From: Paraniabella hibiscisoli
GTDB taxonomy: Bacteria > Bacteroidota > Bacteroidia > Chitinophagales > Chitinophagaceae
Direction of reading: 5' to 3'
NCBI RefSeq assembly: GCF_022512515.1
Contig: NZ_JAKWBK010000004.1
Coordinates: 89,019-153,018 of the forward strand
Length of the DNA stretch: 64,000 nucleotides
The notes under the pieces were generated by a model. The model did no database searches. It was given only the letters and a program-made list of their open reading frames with translations, and was not told the origin of the DNA. Position numbers and translations under genes: made by a program. Shown piece by piece: positions 40,117-50,546 of this stretch; the first letter of the stretch is position 1; the number at the start of each line of letters is the position of its first letter.

Positions 40117-41697
40117 CTAAATAATCTTCAACCTTTCTTCTTCCAGGTCTATCTGATACAATTGCTGACGAATGATCTCCTCATCGATCGATGGATCTTT
40201 ATTTAATTCGGTGAGATATTGCCGTTGGCTTTCCAGTAATTCGACAAAAATAATTTTAGTCTTTCCATTCATCCAGCTGTCGTCTGCGGCCTTGGCTCTT
40301 TCCTCCCACTGTCTTAATATTTTTTCTATTCCGGCATGTCCATTCAGGTCGTTTTCATAACGACTTTTCAATACCTCATATACATGCTGTTTCAATCCCT
40401 GTTTCATTTTCTTACGGGTCTCTTCCTCGGCTGCTTCATTAAAGATCCCATCGAACAAACGACTGCGTTTAATGATAAACGGCAATGTAAGTCCCTGAAC
40501 CAGCAAAGTAAGTAAGATAGCCACAAAAGTGATGAACAGTATAAGATCGCGGTGGGGAAAGGCGGTACCATCACTCAGCGTAACCGGTATTGCTAAAGCT
40601 GCTGCCAGCGACACCACACCCGCATGCCGGTCCAGCCTAATAATAAAGGCATCAGGTACCTTCTTCGTCTGTTGGATACATGTGGCAACGATCGCCTCCT
40701 GAAAATTAGTGTGGCAAATAATGCAGCATAGCTGCTGATCATTCTTGAAAGAATTAATACAACTGTTACCAATACGCCATAACCTATTGCTGTATTTATA
40801 GGAATACCTTTTGAACGTATGCCGTCTATAATTTCGGGCAGCTCCAATCCTATTACCAAAAACACAATTCCGTTCAGAATAAAAACAAAGCTTTCCCATA
40901 CACTATAGCCTCTGATACGGCTGGCGCTGTTTAAAAAGATCAGGCGCTTCGAAGACATGTATAGCCCACCTATCACCACAGCTAACACACCTGAACTATG
41001 TAGCTGCTCTGCGATCCAATACATAAAATAGGGTTCGATGAGCGTAAGTGCAATATCGGAAGGCGCATCAGTAGGCAGTTTTTTATGCGCCTGCACAAAT
41101 ATCCAGGCCAGCAACAAGCCAATTCCTGCGCCACCAATCACCATCCATAAAAAGCTAACTGCAGCATCCTGCCAAATAAATTGCCCGGTACCAACAGCAA
41201 CCAAAGCAAAGCGGAAAATAATCAAGGAAGAGGCGTCATTTAAAAGGCTTTTCCCTCCAGTATAGCTGCCGTTGACCGGGGAATTTTTACAAACTTCGTA
41301 ATAGCCGCGGTGCTTACTGCGTCCGGGGGCGATACAATACCACCTAACAGAAACCCCAAAGCAATAGTAAAACCGGGTATAAAATGATTAGCTACAACAG
41401 CGACTGATAAGGCTGTAAAAAAACTACCAGGAAAGCAAAACTGGTGATAATACGATACCATTTCCGCATCTCTTTGAAGGATATGGTCCAGGATGCTTCA
41501 AAAAGTAAGGGTGGTAAAAAAATAAAGAAGATCAGGTCGGGGTTGATCTTTACCACAGGTAAACCGGGTACAAAGCTTACCAGCAAACCCGCTACCACCA
41601 ATAATATAGGGTAAGCAATCTTGAGCTTTGCCGCAAACATTTGCAGCAATACAATCGCTGCGATCATTGCCAGCAGAAAAGGTAACAGATTATGCAT
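40117..41697 (-). CDS. Na+/H+ antiporter, CPA1 (NhaP/YjcE) type (three frameshifts)
   Basis: About 527 residues. A membrane part of around 12 helices with ILLVVAGLLVSFVPGLPVV, LIFFIFLPPLLFEASWT, GGIVSPPDAVSTAAITKF, EGKSLLNDASSLIIFRFAL and GMRGVVSLAAALAIPVT, followed by a cytosolic helical tail rich in charged residues. The breaks lie at about 41410 and 41237 (one missing A before SLLNDA) and near 40640-40600 (before GVVSLAAALAIPV). The Asp residues of the ion site are retained. Cation/proton exchange for pH and salt tolerance. Confidence 0.9.
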
Positions 41698-41760
41698 TCA
41701 AATACTTTATTTCTATTATTAAAAACATCCCCTGCTGACGGTGTATGTCAGCGGCATTTA

Positions 41761-42120
41761 CTATTTCATTTCAGCCTTCCTGAATGTTACTATTGCTTTA
41801 ATCAACTTTAATGGCAATGGTTGGTCGTTAGGAAATTGAATTGCGGACTTAGAAAGTTTAAACCCCTTTAGTTCTGTCTCAAATTGCTCCAGGAGTGCTG
41901 CACTCCAGGGACTGGATAAAGTTATATGCTTAGCAAATGCCGCGTAATAGATCAAAAATTTCTTCTCTATTTTAAAAGCCGGGATCTGGTAGCTAATTAC
42001 TTCTTCTGCTTCAGGAGCGATTTTCTTAATTATATCGCGAATTTGCTGCATTCTTTGTTGTACGTCACCTGTGAAGGCATTGTGGTACTCATCAATATTC
42101 TGATAGTCAGTTTTCGCCAT
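41761..42120 (-). CDS. DUF1801 (YdhG-like) family protein
   Basis: 119 residues, intact. IDEYHNAFTGDVQQRMQQIR, APEAEEVISYQIPAFKIEKK and a C-terminal SKSAIQFPNDQPLPLKLIKA match the DUF1801/YdhG family (frataxin-like small fold). Members have been called intracellular iron chaperones, but the function remains poorly supported. Likely a single-gene unit. Confidence 0.87.
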   Translation of the reverse strand: MAKTDYQNIDEYHNAFTGDVQQRMQQIRDIIKKIAPEAEEVISYQIPAFKIEKKFLIYYAAFAKHITLSSPWSAALLEQFETELKGFKLSKSAIQFPNDQPLPLKLIKAIVTFRKAEMK

Positions 42121-42185
42121 GTTGAAGGTTTAATTGAACTGCAAGTATATTATTTTTTCATATAACACTAACAAATGTTAACGAA

Positions 42186-42211
42186 AAAGCAGCACATAAA
42201 TGCGCTGCTTT
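42186..42211 (-). terminator. Terminator after the mechanosensitive channel gene
   Basis: AAAGCAGC (42186-42193) and GCTGCTTT (42204-42211) form an 8-bp stem located 19 bases past the MscS-type stop on the minus strand, with flanking A/T runs. Confidence 0.6.
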
Positions 42212-42229
42212 AAATATTATCAGGTTACT

Positions 42230-43063
42230 TTACTTCTGTATTAACACCCTGTGCGGTACAGGTCCTGCTACGCCATTGGCATCCCAGGCATTTTTAACCA
42301 GCTCCTGCACACCAAAATACACGTCCCAATAGTCGGGTTGGGTGGTATAAGGTCGAATGGCTAATGTTACCATTCCATCCCCTACCTTCAATACACTTAC
42401 TTCGGGTGTTGGTGTATCTAATACTTTCGGATGTTGCTTCATGGCAGCAATAGCTACTTCCCTGGCTTTGGCAATATCCATATCGGGAGCAATTGCCATG
42501 GTCAGATCCACCCTAAGATTGCCGTGACTAGTGTAGTTAATGATAGTGCCGGTTGAAAGCGGGCCATTGGGCAAAATGGCTGTTTTATTATCAGCTGTAA
42601 GAATGATGGTATTAAAAATACCCTGCTCCAATACAACGCCCGTCTGCCCCTGGGCTTCGATCATATCTCCTACTTTGAAAGGTTTAAATAATAACATCAT
42701 CACACCACCGGCAAAATTGCCCAGAGAACCATTTAAGGCGGCACCTATGGCCAACCCTGCGCCTGCCAGTAATGCTGCAAATGCAGTGATTTTTACACCG
42801 ATCATTTCAAACACCGAAAGCATTAGCAAAATAGTTAATGCCACACGCACTAAAGAAGATAAAAAGTTCTTAGTGACGGATCGTAGTTTTTCTTAATAAA
42901 GAGTTTGTTAAGCAACTGGGTTATTTTTTTATAATCCAGGAGCCGATAATGTATACCAGTATGGCACCCGCCACCTTGGGCGCGTATTCAATAGCCATTT
43001 CTTTAGCCTTTAAGGCGAAAAAGAAGCCTGGTTGGTAACTGTTTCAATTTGAAGTAAGGTCAT
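42230..43063 (-). CDS. Small-conductance mechanosensitive channel, MscS family (frameshifts near start)
   Basis: About 278 residues. The TM3 pore helix and beta-domain are clear: LLAGAGLAIGAALNGSLGNF, AGGVMMLLFKPFKVGDMIEA, GIFNTIILTADNKTAILPNG. The N-terminal part, in other frames upstream of 42850, reads MTLLQIETVTNQASFFALKA, VAGAILVYIIGSW and YDPSLRTFLSSLVRVAL after correction of at least two single-base losses, giving an ATG at 43063. Opens under membrane tension to release solutes during osmotic downshock. Confidence 0.87.
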
Positions 43064-43156
43064 TGGTTTGTGTTTATGAATGAAAATAAAAAGCTTTGTA
43101 CACCTGTTTCCGCAACTTTCGACGAGTGGGTCTGATTCAAACATCAGCCCCGGGCA

Positions 43157-43516
43157 TTATTCGATAAGATTATAGCAGCTAAACCAAAAATCTTCCCGGG
43201 CGGGGGTAAAAGCATCAATTAATACGCCCGCTTCTACACACAAGCAGCCATGTAATACATCAGGAGGTACAAAATAGCCATCACCTTGTCGCAAAGTTTT
43301 GATTTCTTCTCCTATAGTCAGTTCAAAAACGCCACTTTCCACATAACTTACCTGCACATGTGGATGTTGGTGCATGGTACCTACTGCGCCCGATTCAAAT
43401 TTCACTTTAACCATCATCATCTGTCCATCATGCCCTAACATTTGCCTGGACACCCCATTGCCCAGGTCCTTCCATTCTATATCGCTGTCTACCTGGAAAA
43501 ACGTTTTATTATACAT
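43157..43516 (-). CDS. Cupin-domain protein
   Basis: 119 residues from the chosen ATG at 43516 (12 upstream codons are in frame but lack family similarity). One conserved beta-barrel: GAVGTMHQHPHVQVSYVESG (metal-binding HQHxH motif 1) and GDGYFVPPDVLHGCLC (motif 2). Such single-domain cupins are often sugar- or ligand-binding regulators or small isomerases; no specific function can be given. Confidence 0.82.
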   Translation of the reverse strand: MYNKTFFQVDSDIEWKDLGNGVSRQMLGHDGQMMMVKVKFESGAVGTMHQHPHVQVSYVESGVFELTIGEEIKTLRQGDGYFVPPDVLHGCLCVEAGVLIDAFTPAREDFWFSCYNLIE

Positions 43517-43848
43517 TTTACTAAGATAAAACAAATGCCTAATAACCAGCACATCATGTAAAATACAATTAGAATTTAATATTGAGTAGCGCAGACCTCT
43601 GTATCCTATTTCGCTGGCTTATCGTGATTCAATGTGACGCTTCCGGTGCCAATGATGCCATTTGTATTTGATTCTTAAGAAATTCCGATAGTAGATATCT
43701 AATGTCCAACATCCCGGGTATCAACCATCAGGTATTCAAGCCCTTTATTCTAATCCATTCTGAATTATTTTCACCAAAATCTGACAATCTGGCTCTAAAC
43801 TGCTCCCGGTATCAATTTTGATTGAAATGGAAAAAATAAATTCAATAT

Positions 43849-45732
43849 ATGGTTCAGGAAAAAGGTACTATTTCGATCCACACAGAGAATATCTTCCCTA
43901 TTATTAAGAAGTTTTTGTACAGTGATCACGAAATTTTTCTTCGTGAGTTGGTTTCTAATGCGGTAGATGCGATACAGAAAGCCAAAAGACTGGTTTCTTT
44001 AGGCCAGTTCCAGGGTGAATTAGGCGAACCACTGGTGCAAGTAAAACTCGATGCTGACGCTCAAACCATTACCATTTCAGATAATGGGATTGGTATGACT
44101 GCCGAAGAGATTAAAAAATATATCAACCAGGTGGCCTTTTCGGGAGCTAGTGAGTTCCTGGAGAAATTTAAAGAAGCGAAGGATGCAAACGAGATCATCG
44201 GTCAGTTTGGCCTCGGATTCTATTCTGCTTTTATGGTGGCCGATAAAGTAGAAATCAATACTTTAAGTTACCAGCAAGGCGCCGAACCAGCCCGCTGGGT
44301 ATGTGATGGGAGCACCACATTTGAATTGAGCGAAGGCAGCCGCACGGAACGTGGTACCGATATTGTTTTATACATCAATGAAGAGAATAAAGACTTTTTA
44401 GAAAATCACAAGCTGCAATCTATTTTAGATAAGTATGCTAAGTTTTTACCGGTTCCCGTTCAATTTGGTACTAAAACAGAAAGTGAGCCAGATGGTGAAG
44501 ATGAAGAAGGCAAGCCAAAATATAAAGAGGTTGAGACACCCAATATTATTAATACGGTTAAGCCCATATGGACAAAAGCTCCATCGGAATTAAAAGATGA
44601 AGACTACTTAAATTTCTATAAAGAATTATACCCCTTCACAGAAGATCCTTTATTCTGGATCCATCTGAATGTAGATTATCCGTTCAACCTGACAGGTGTT
44701 TTGTATTTCCCTAAGATCAAGAATGATGTGGAGATACAGCGTAACAAGATCAAATTGTTTAGCCGCCAGGTGTTTATTACCGATGATGTAAAAGATATTG
44801 TGCCAGAGTTCCTGATGTTGTTGCATGGTGTGATTGATTCACCGGACATTCCTCTAAACGTATCCCGCTCTTTTTACAGGCAGATGGTAATGTAAAAAGA
44901 TCAATACCTATATTACAAAGAAGGTAGCTGATAAATTAGCCGAGCTGTTTAAAAATGACCGCAAAAGTTATGAAGAGAAGTGGAACGATATAGGCGTATT
45001 TGTAAAATATGGTATTGTAAGCGAGCCCAAATTTGCTGAACGTGCAAAAGATTTTGTGTTGTTGAATAATGTAAAAAAGGATTTCTTTACATTAACTGAG
45101 TATCGTGAAAAAGTAGCTCCAACTCAAACAGATAAAGACGGCAATGTAATATTCCTTTACTCAGCTAATGCTGACAGGCAGCATAGTTATATCAGTGCTG
45201 CTGAGAAAAAGGATATGATGTATTACTGTTAGATGGTCCGCTGGATAACCACTTTGTAAGCCACCTGGAACGTGACCTGGAGAAAACCCAGATCAAGCGT
45301 GTAGATGCTGATGTGGTTGAAAAGCTGATCGACAAAGATGAAAAGATTGAGAGCAGCTTAAGTGAAGAACAAAGCAAGGAGCTGGAAACGGTATTTAAAG
45401 AAGCTATTACCAAACCAGGTATGGAGGTGAGCATTGAGAATCTTTCTGCTGATGGATTGCCTGTAACGGTTACTATGGATGAGTTTATGCGCCGTATGAA
45501 AGATATGGCGGCTATGGGTGGCGGCATGAATTTTTACGGTTCCATGCCTGATCGTTACAAAGTGGCGGTTAATGCCAACCACCCCTTAGCTACTAAAATA
45601 TTAGCAGAAACCAATAACGATGCACAAAAAGCATTGGCGCAACAGGCATTTGACCTGGCCTTACTGGCGCAGGGCATGTTAACTGGAGCTGATCTGACCG
45701 CTTTCGTTGAAAGAAGTGTGAAACTGATTTAA
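43849..45732 (+). CDS. htpG: Chaperone protein HtpG (bacterial Hsp90; at least two frameshifts)
   Basis: ATP-dependent Hsp90 chaperone of about 628 residues. The N-terminal GHKL ATPase has RELVSNAVDA (residues 32-41), SDNGIGMT and GQFGLGFYSAFMVADK; the middle domain has YPFTEDPLFWIHLNVDYPFN and DIPLNVSRS; and the C-terminal dimerisation domain ends near LAQGMLTGADLTAFVERS. Breaks near 44882 (restoring YLQADGNVKRINTYITKK) and near 45222 (DVLLLDGPLDNHFV). Followed by a strong terminator. Confidence 0.95.
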
Positions 45733-45756
45733 GGTAATATTAAAGATGTGAAATAA

Positions 45757-45786
45757 AAACGCCGGCCAATTGGCCGGCGTTTTCTA
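45757..45786. terminator. Bidirectional terminator between htpG and the M56 gene
   Basis: AAAACGCCGGCCAATTGGCCGGCGTTTT is a perfect GC-rich palindrome flanked by A and T runs, located between two converging genes. Confidence 0.88.
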
Positions 45787-45792
45787 TAACGT

Positions 45793-47460
45793 CTAAAATT
45801 CAAGTATTCTTGCTTTATCCACACCTTCGGCATGAGACGATTCTTTGATAGTTTTATGCACTTCATCATCTTTCACAATTATAGGGGGAGCCAATCGTTT
45901 CACTTTTTTTGTAGCTGCAACTGCGGGTTCCGTATGCTTAACAGATGCTTCATTTGCCTTTTTATCTCTCACTATTACAGGAGGTGCGAATGAGATTACC
46001 TGCTCTCCTTTCTTAGGTTTGGGCGGAGGAGGTGGCGGTACCATCTTCGTTTTCTTAGGTGGAAGTGGTGCCGCTGGGGGTGGCAATGGAGCTTTCACTT
46101 TTACTACTGCCGGTTGAGGTGGCGGCGGCGGTGCTGCCATTTTCTTTTTCCTAACAGGGGTGCGGGCGGTGGTGGTGACGGAAGCTCTATTCCATATTTC
46201 TTTTCAAAAGTAGCTGCTTTTTCCTCAGATGAAATATTACCTTTAATTACACGCCCATCTTCATAATATATATGTGCCGTTCTAACATTGTTTTGATACT
46301 TAACTACAACCCTTGTTGTACGAAGAACTGCAGCCGCAATATTATTTCCAGCGTCGGACTTAAGAGATTCTATTGCTTTGGTTAAAAAATCAATATTGTA
46401 TTTATCCTCAATTATTTTAACTTTTTCCAAAGTAGAAGCGTCCTCAATCAATTCGGGTTTATCTGGATACTCGATAATAAACTTATCAGGTTTTCGATCT
46501 TTAAATTTCAATACCATACCATTTGCACCGGGAGGGTATTTATTCTTTAAATTACTAACGTCTGCTATCCGGGTTTTATCTGAGGTTGTTGCTTTTTGAG
46601 AATAGACCTTCCTGGAAAAGATAGCTACTAAAAGAAAAGAAACCGGAAGTACCGCAAATACCAGTAGTAGCATTTTCGCTATTTTTATTTTTTTGTTAAC
46701 ATGACTAATCGTTTTTTTGTGGTGTAAAATGTAAAACTGCTAGCCAATACAAACGTGCTTTGCGCAATAGCCCGCCGTAATAAAATTTCCTGATAACTGC
46801 GCACATTATCCAGTTGTTTTACTACTGAAGCATCAGCCAACAATTCGTGGTTGATTTTAATAGATTTTTTGTATAAATAAATTACGGGATTAAACCAGGC
46901 AAAAACCTGAACCAATTCAAGTAAACAAATATCCCAGCTGTGTTTTTGTTTTACATGAGCAATTTCATGTTGTATCACTTCTGCTTCTACTTTACCACTA
47001 TTATACTCATCTCTATTCAAAAAAATAGTATTTAGAAAACTATGTGGCGTTAGAGGTTGATCTAATAAGACTACCTGTATCTTTTCGATGAGAAAGACCT
47101 GACCTTGCCTTACTGCCTTTTTTATTATCAAATAATTCCTGATCAACCGAAACATTAAGTAACTATTTACGACAGCGAAAGTCACCGCTATTATGTTAAT
47201 AATTCCTCCACCTGAATCAGCATTTGGCCTTAACGAAGTTTCTACATCCTGATTCATTAAACTTGTATTCTCCATAATGACCGGCACAATAACCGGAGCT
47301 TCTACGGGTATGGCTATCAAAGGAATCAGAAAAGAAAAAGTAAGCTTCCCAACAAATAAAACCTGTTAAATACCAGCATTTTTTCGTTTCGGAACAGCAG
47401 CGCGTAAAGCCCATAAAAAGCGGCACTGCAGGCAATCATTTTTAAAAGATAGATAAGCAT
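45793..47460 (-). CDS. M56 (BlaR1-like) membrane peptidase with proline-rich tail (frameshifts)
   Basis: About 556 residues. Helices LIYLLKMIACSAAFYGLYAL and IIAVTFAVVNSYLMF precede the M56 zinc site VIQHEIAHVKQKH (HEIAH) and FAWFNPVIYLYKKSIKINHE, then a further helix (MLLLVFAVLPVSFLLVAIF). The periplasmic tail ends in poly-proline tracts and two repeats, APPVIVRD and APPIIVKD. The ATG at 47460 lies 1 base after the corrected blaI-type stop. Breaks near 47335, 46690 and 46130. Signal-sensing protease of a BlaI-BlaR1-like pair; the tail recalls TonB-like spacers but no TonB C-domain is seen. Confidence 0.85.
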
Positions 47461-47461
47461 A

Positions 47462-47831
47462 TCATTTCTTTTTTGGATTTCAGAATCGATAATCTTCTTC
47501 AATTCTTCCAGCTGCGATTTACTCAAATTGGTTTCTTTAGTAAAAAAGAGGCAAATTGTAGTACAGAATCATCAAAGTAATTTTTGATCATACTACTAAC
47601 ATGTATCGAAAAATAATCCGCCTTTTTTACTAAGGGATAGTATTCGCGTGAATTTCCATACTGGTTAAAGGCAATCACCCCTTTATCCGTCATGCGCTTC
47701 AACAAAGTAGCCACAGTAGTACTTGCGGGCTTCGGATCGGGAAAGCTTTCTATGAGGTCTTTCATAAAAGCTTTTTCCTTCTGCCAGATATATTCCATTA
47801 ACTGCTCTTCGGATTTTGACAACTTAATCAT
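47462..47831 (-). CDS. BlaI/MecI/CopY-family transcriptional repressor (frameshifts)
   Basis: About 123 residues: LSKSEEQLMEYIWQKEKAFM, PKPASTTVATLLKRMTDKGV and GNSREYYPLVKKADYF form the BlaI winged helix. The C-terminal dimerisation part (LQFASFF, then LSKSQLEELKKIIDSEIQK) lies in the next frame and is rejoined by one missing base near 47540. A further missing A near 47467 ends the protein at TGA 47462-47464, directly before the M56 start. It represses until cleaved by its M56 partner. No beta-lactamase gene is nearby. Confidence 0.87.
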
Positions 47832-47943
47832 TCTACAACTATAGATTTATTTCTACAAATGTAGAACAAAATTATACTTCTCCAAATTTTTTATTAAAAA
47901 CTATTTTATCGTTGTGAAACAGCCTAAAAAGTCCCCAAAGAAA

Positions 47944-47970
47944 AAAGCTGCCTTTAATAAAGACAGCTTT
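47944..47970 (-). terminator. Terminator after the surface protein
   Basis: AAAGCTG(C)CTTT and AAAG(A)CAGCTTT form a stem with one mismatch about 22 bases past the stop of the surface-protein gene on the minus strand. Confidence 0.6.
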
Positions 47971-47991
47971 CAATAATTCATCTGAATAAAG

Positions 47992-49935
47992 TTATTTTCT
48001 TATAGCCTGTACTACCTGGGAATAGCGGGCAGTACCGTCTTTATCGATCTGCTTGATTCGTACAAAGACATCCTGATTAGTATAATCACTAACATCATTC
48101 CCGTTTTTAGTACAGCCGGTATTTAAGATGATTACCGACGCTAACATCATGAATGCAAATACAACCCGGCTGCGCTTATTAAAAAGAAATGCCACCAATG
48201 CTAACACACACACCAATGCCTGCTAATTGGCCTGGTAGAGTTTTAGTAAAGCTGTATTGCAATGCTTCTTCGCTGTTACCATCGGGTGACTGGGTTTTCA
48301 CTTCTCCTATTTTGATAAAATTAGTTCCATCATAAGAAGCTTCAATCTCATAACGATCATTGTTTAGTTCGGAAACAGTCTGCCAGTTTACTGTAAGTGT
48401 GCTACCCGATAAGTTTGCCTGTATGGCTCCGAATACTACAGGAAGACTGGTGGCATAGCTAACCGTATAGTTAACAGGAGAGCTCTGCAGACCTGCTCCA
48501 TCCACAACTCTATAGGTGAAGACGGTAGCAGTTACATTGCCTGGAGTGGAAGGACCAGGTTCTATAGTTAATAAGGTAGGGTTATAATTGGCTACCAGGA
48601 AATCAGTGGTTACTATTGTTCCATTATACTTTAATATAAAACCATTGCTGGGCGGATTCAATATTACGGTTCTACCACTCCAGCTGGTCCTGGTGGGCTG
48701 GTCTACCGGATCACGACCTTCTAAAGGAATATCGCCCAGGTTGGTTAAAACCGGTTGGCTGGAAACAAATTTATTTTCTGGATAAGCCTCGGGCAAGGCA
48801 TTTACAGCAAAATTAAGATTTGTTTTATCAGTGCTGGTGTTGGTAAGATTAATAATCCCGTCCCCTGCAGTATTATCAACAGCCCCGCCGGTTGTATTGC
48901 CATTTACATTTTCTCTCAATATACCATACCCTGCAGGTGGTATGGCTGCCGACACGGAGCCCCCTACCGCTACATTTGCGGTAGAATACAAAACTTTCAA
49001 CCCCTGGTCCGACGCAATATAAGGTACACCTGTACCTGCTGTAACGGCTTCATTAAAGCTATAGGTACCGGTAGCTGATACCGCAACTTTTGCCATTACG
49101 GTTCCATCGGCTTTGACGATATAGGCGTATAATGGAGTAGCGCTACCATTAATACCGGCTTCAACGCCATCTTTAATACCATTACCATTGAGATCGTTAA
49201 ACACGGTACCCGAAAGCGCGCTTACCCTTATTTTAATGGTAATATCATCCAGCACGAGATCATTACCATTGGTATTGGGCACAAGATCATTGTCTGAATT
49301 GTAAAAATTAAAGTACAAAGCAGCACCATTATAACTTAAAGGCAATGTAAAAGGAAGATTATGATTTTCCCATGCTAATGCTGTATTGCTGGCTGACCTG
49401 GCCAGGGTCCAGCTATTGTTAGAATAAGCCGCACTGGCATTGGTAATAGACGGACTTACAGCTAAACCGATCATACTGTTCTTATAAACAGTTGTGCTTA
49501 TACTATTCTGTAAAAGGTTGGCTGCCCAGAAATCGATCGCATATTCCGCGCCAGGAACATCAAAAGCTGATGTGGTATATAAAAAATAGGTTCCGCCGAT
49601 CTGTCCTTTTTTCCGGGATTTGCATTAATCAGCATCATATAACCATTAACATCACCAGATGTATGATCCGGCGCACCTGCGATCCATAAAGAGCTATACC
49701 CACGTGTTGCATTTACCACCGAGTAATTACCATCAATAGTACTGCCGGATCCCGTTTGAGCCGTATAAGAAGTAGTGCCGGGCAAAATATTACTGGCCGG
49801 ATTGGCTGACGGGTTTGCAGATCCGGTGCCAAAACTGCTGTATAAAATAGTTCGATAAACCTGGCTAAGTGCCTGTGAACAGGCTACAGAAAATACAACT
49901 GTCATAGATAGACAGATAGAATAAATCCTCTTCAT
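47992..49935 (-). CDS. Large exported protein with SdrD B-like domain and C-terminal membrane anchor (two frameshifts)
   Basis: About 648 residues. Signal peptide (RIYSICLSMTVVFSVACSQA); an N-terminal region with GNYSVVNATRGYSSLWIAG and WTLARSASNTALAWENHNLP; an SdrD B-like domain (GTVFNDLNGNGIKDGVEAG, a Ca-binding-type motif); a beta-rich LPVVFGAIQANLSGSTLTVN module as in Bacteroidota cell-surface proteins. It ends in a hydrophobic pair (GIGVCVLALVAFLFNKRSR, VVFAFMMLASVIILNTGC) and a short polar tail. Breaks near 49610 (GKKGQIGGTYFLYTTSAFDV) and near 48210. Likely surface-anchored adhesin; role inferred. Confidence 0.75.
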
Positions 49936-50546
49936 GATTTGGATACTTTTTGTTTAGAATATCTTAGAGGGTTTCGGGAATCGTTAGCAAAGCCCACCAA
50001 ACCATACTGTACAGGCTTACCGGCATCTACCAACAACTCTCTGTTAATGCATATTTGCCTGATGCTTCTTATCTGGCATCAGATATTGCTTAAACTCGTT
50101 CTACTATTTGTGAAGAAGGTTAAAGCCATTAAAACCTTATATGAATCCAGGCATTATGACATTAGATTGCGAATCTATTATCTATTTAAGAGGCGAATTA
50201 GATTTATTCGGTGAAACAGTAGCGGTAGCAGATGAAATGCCTTTTTCCTTCGCCGGATTTTGGGTATTTATTTAGAATAAACTCCCTAACATACTTGCTT
50301 TAGTATTGGGAAGGGTTGATGAGGTTAGCTATACCAAAAGCATGGCAGTGAAGCTTACTTTTCGTCACTGGTATTTCTACATGAAGCGAAGAGGTGGGTG
50401 AATACAATGGGCGATGATAAAAAGAAAGATCACCCCAGGAATAGCGATAAAAAACAACCTAATTTTCTCGAAATAATATTTCTTAAATAATACGCCGCTT
50501 ATTTTATGTTGCTTATCTGGTCTTGTTACTTACCGATAAAATGCAA
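49936..50546. other. Gene-free stretch
   Basis: About 610 bases with only short spurious frames. A few stretches (for example around 50310-50400) might be relics of a gene, but no family is recognisable. It separates the surface-protein gene from the sugar-catabolic cluster. Confidence 0.4.

Noticed and set aside
45845..46117. Plus-strand frame rich in glycine opposite the M56 tail
   Set aside because: It is the complement of proline codons (CCN/GGN) of the M56 gene; no start signal or family similarity.
50280..50490. Possible small genes in the spacer before the GMC gene
   Set aside because: Only fragments of 20-30 codons, with no family match or conserved start context.
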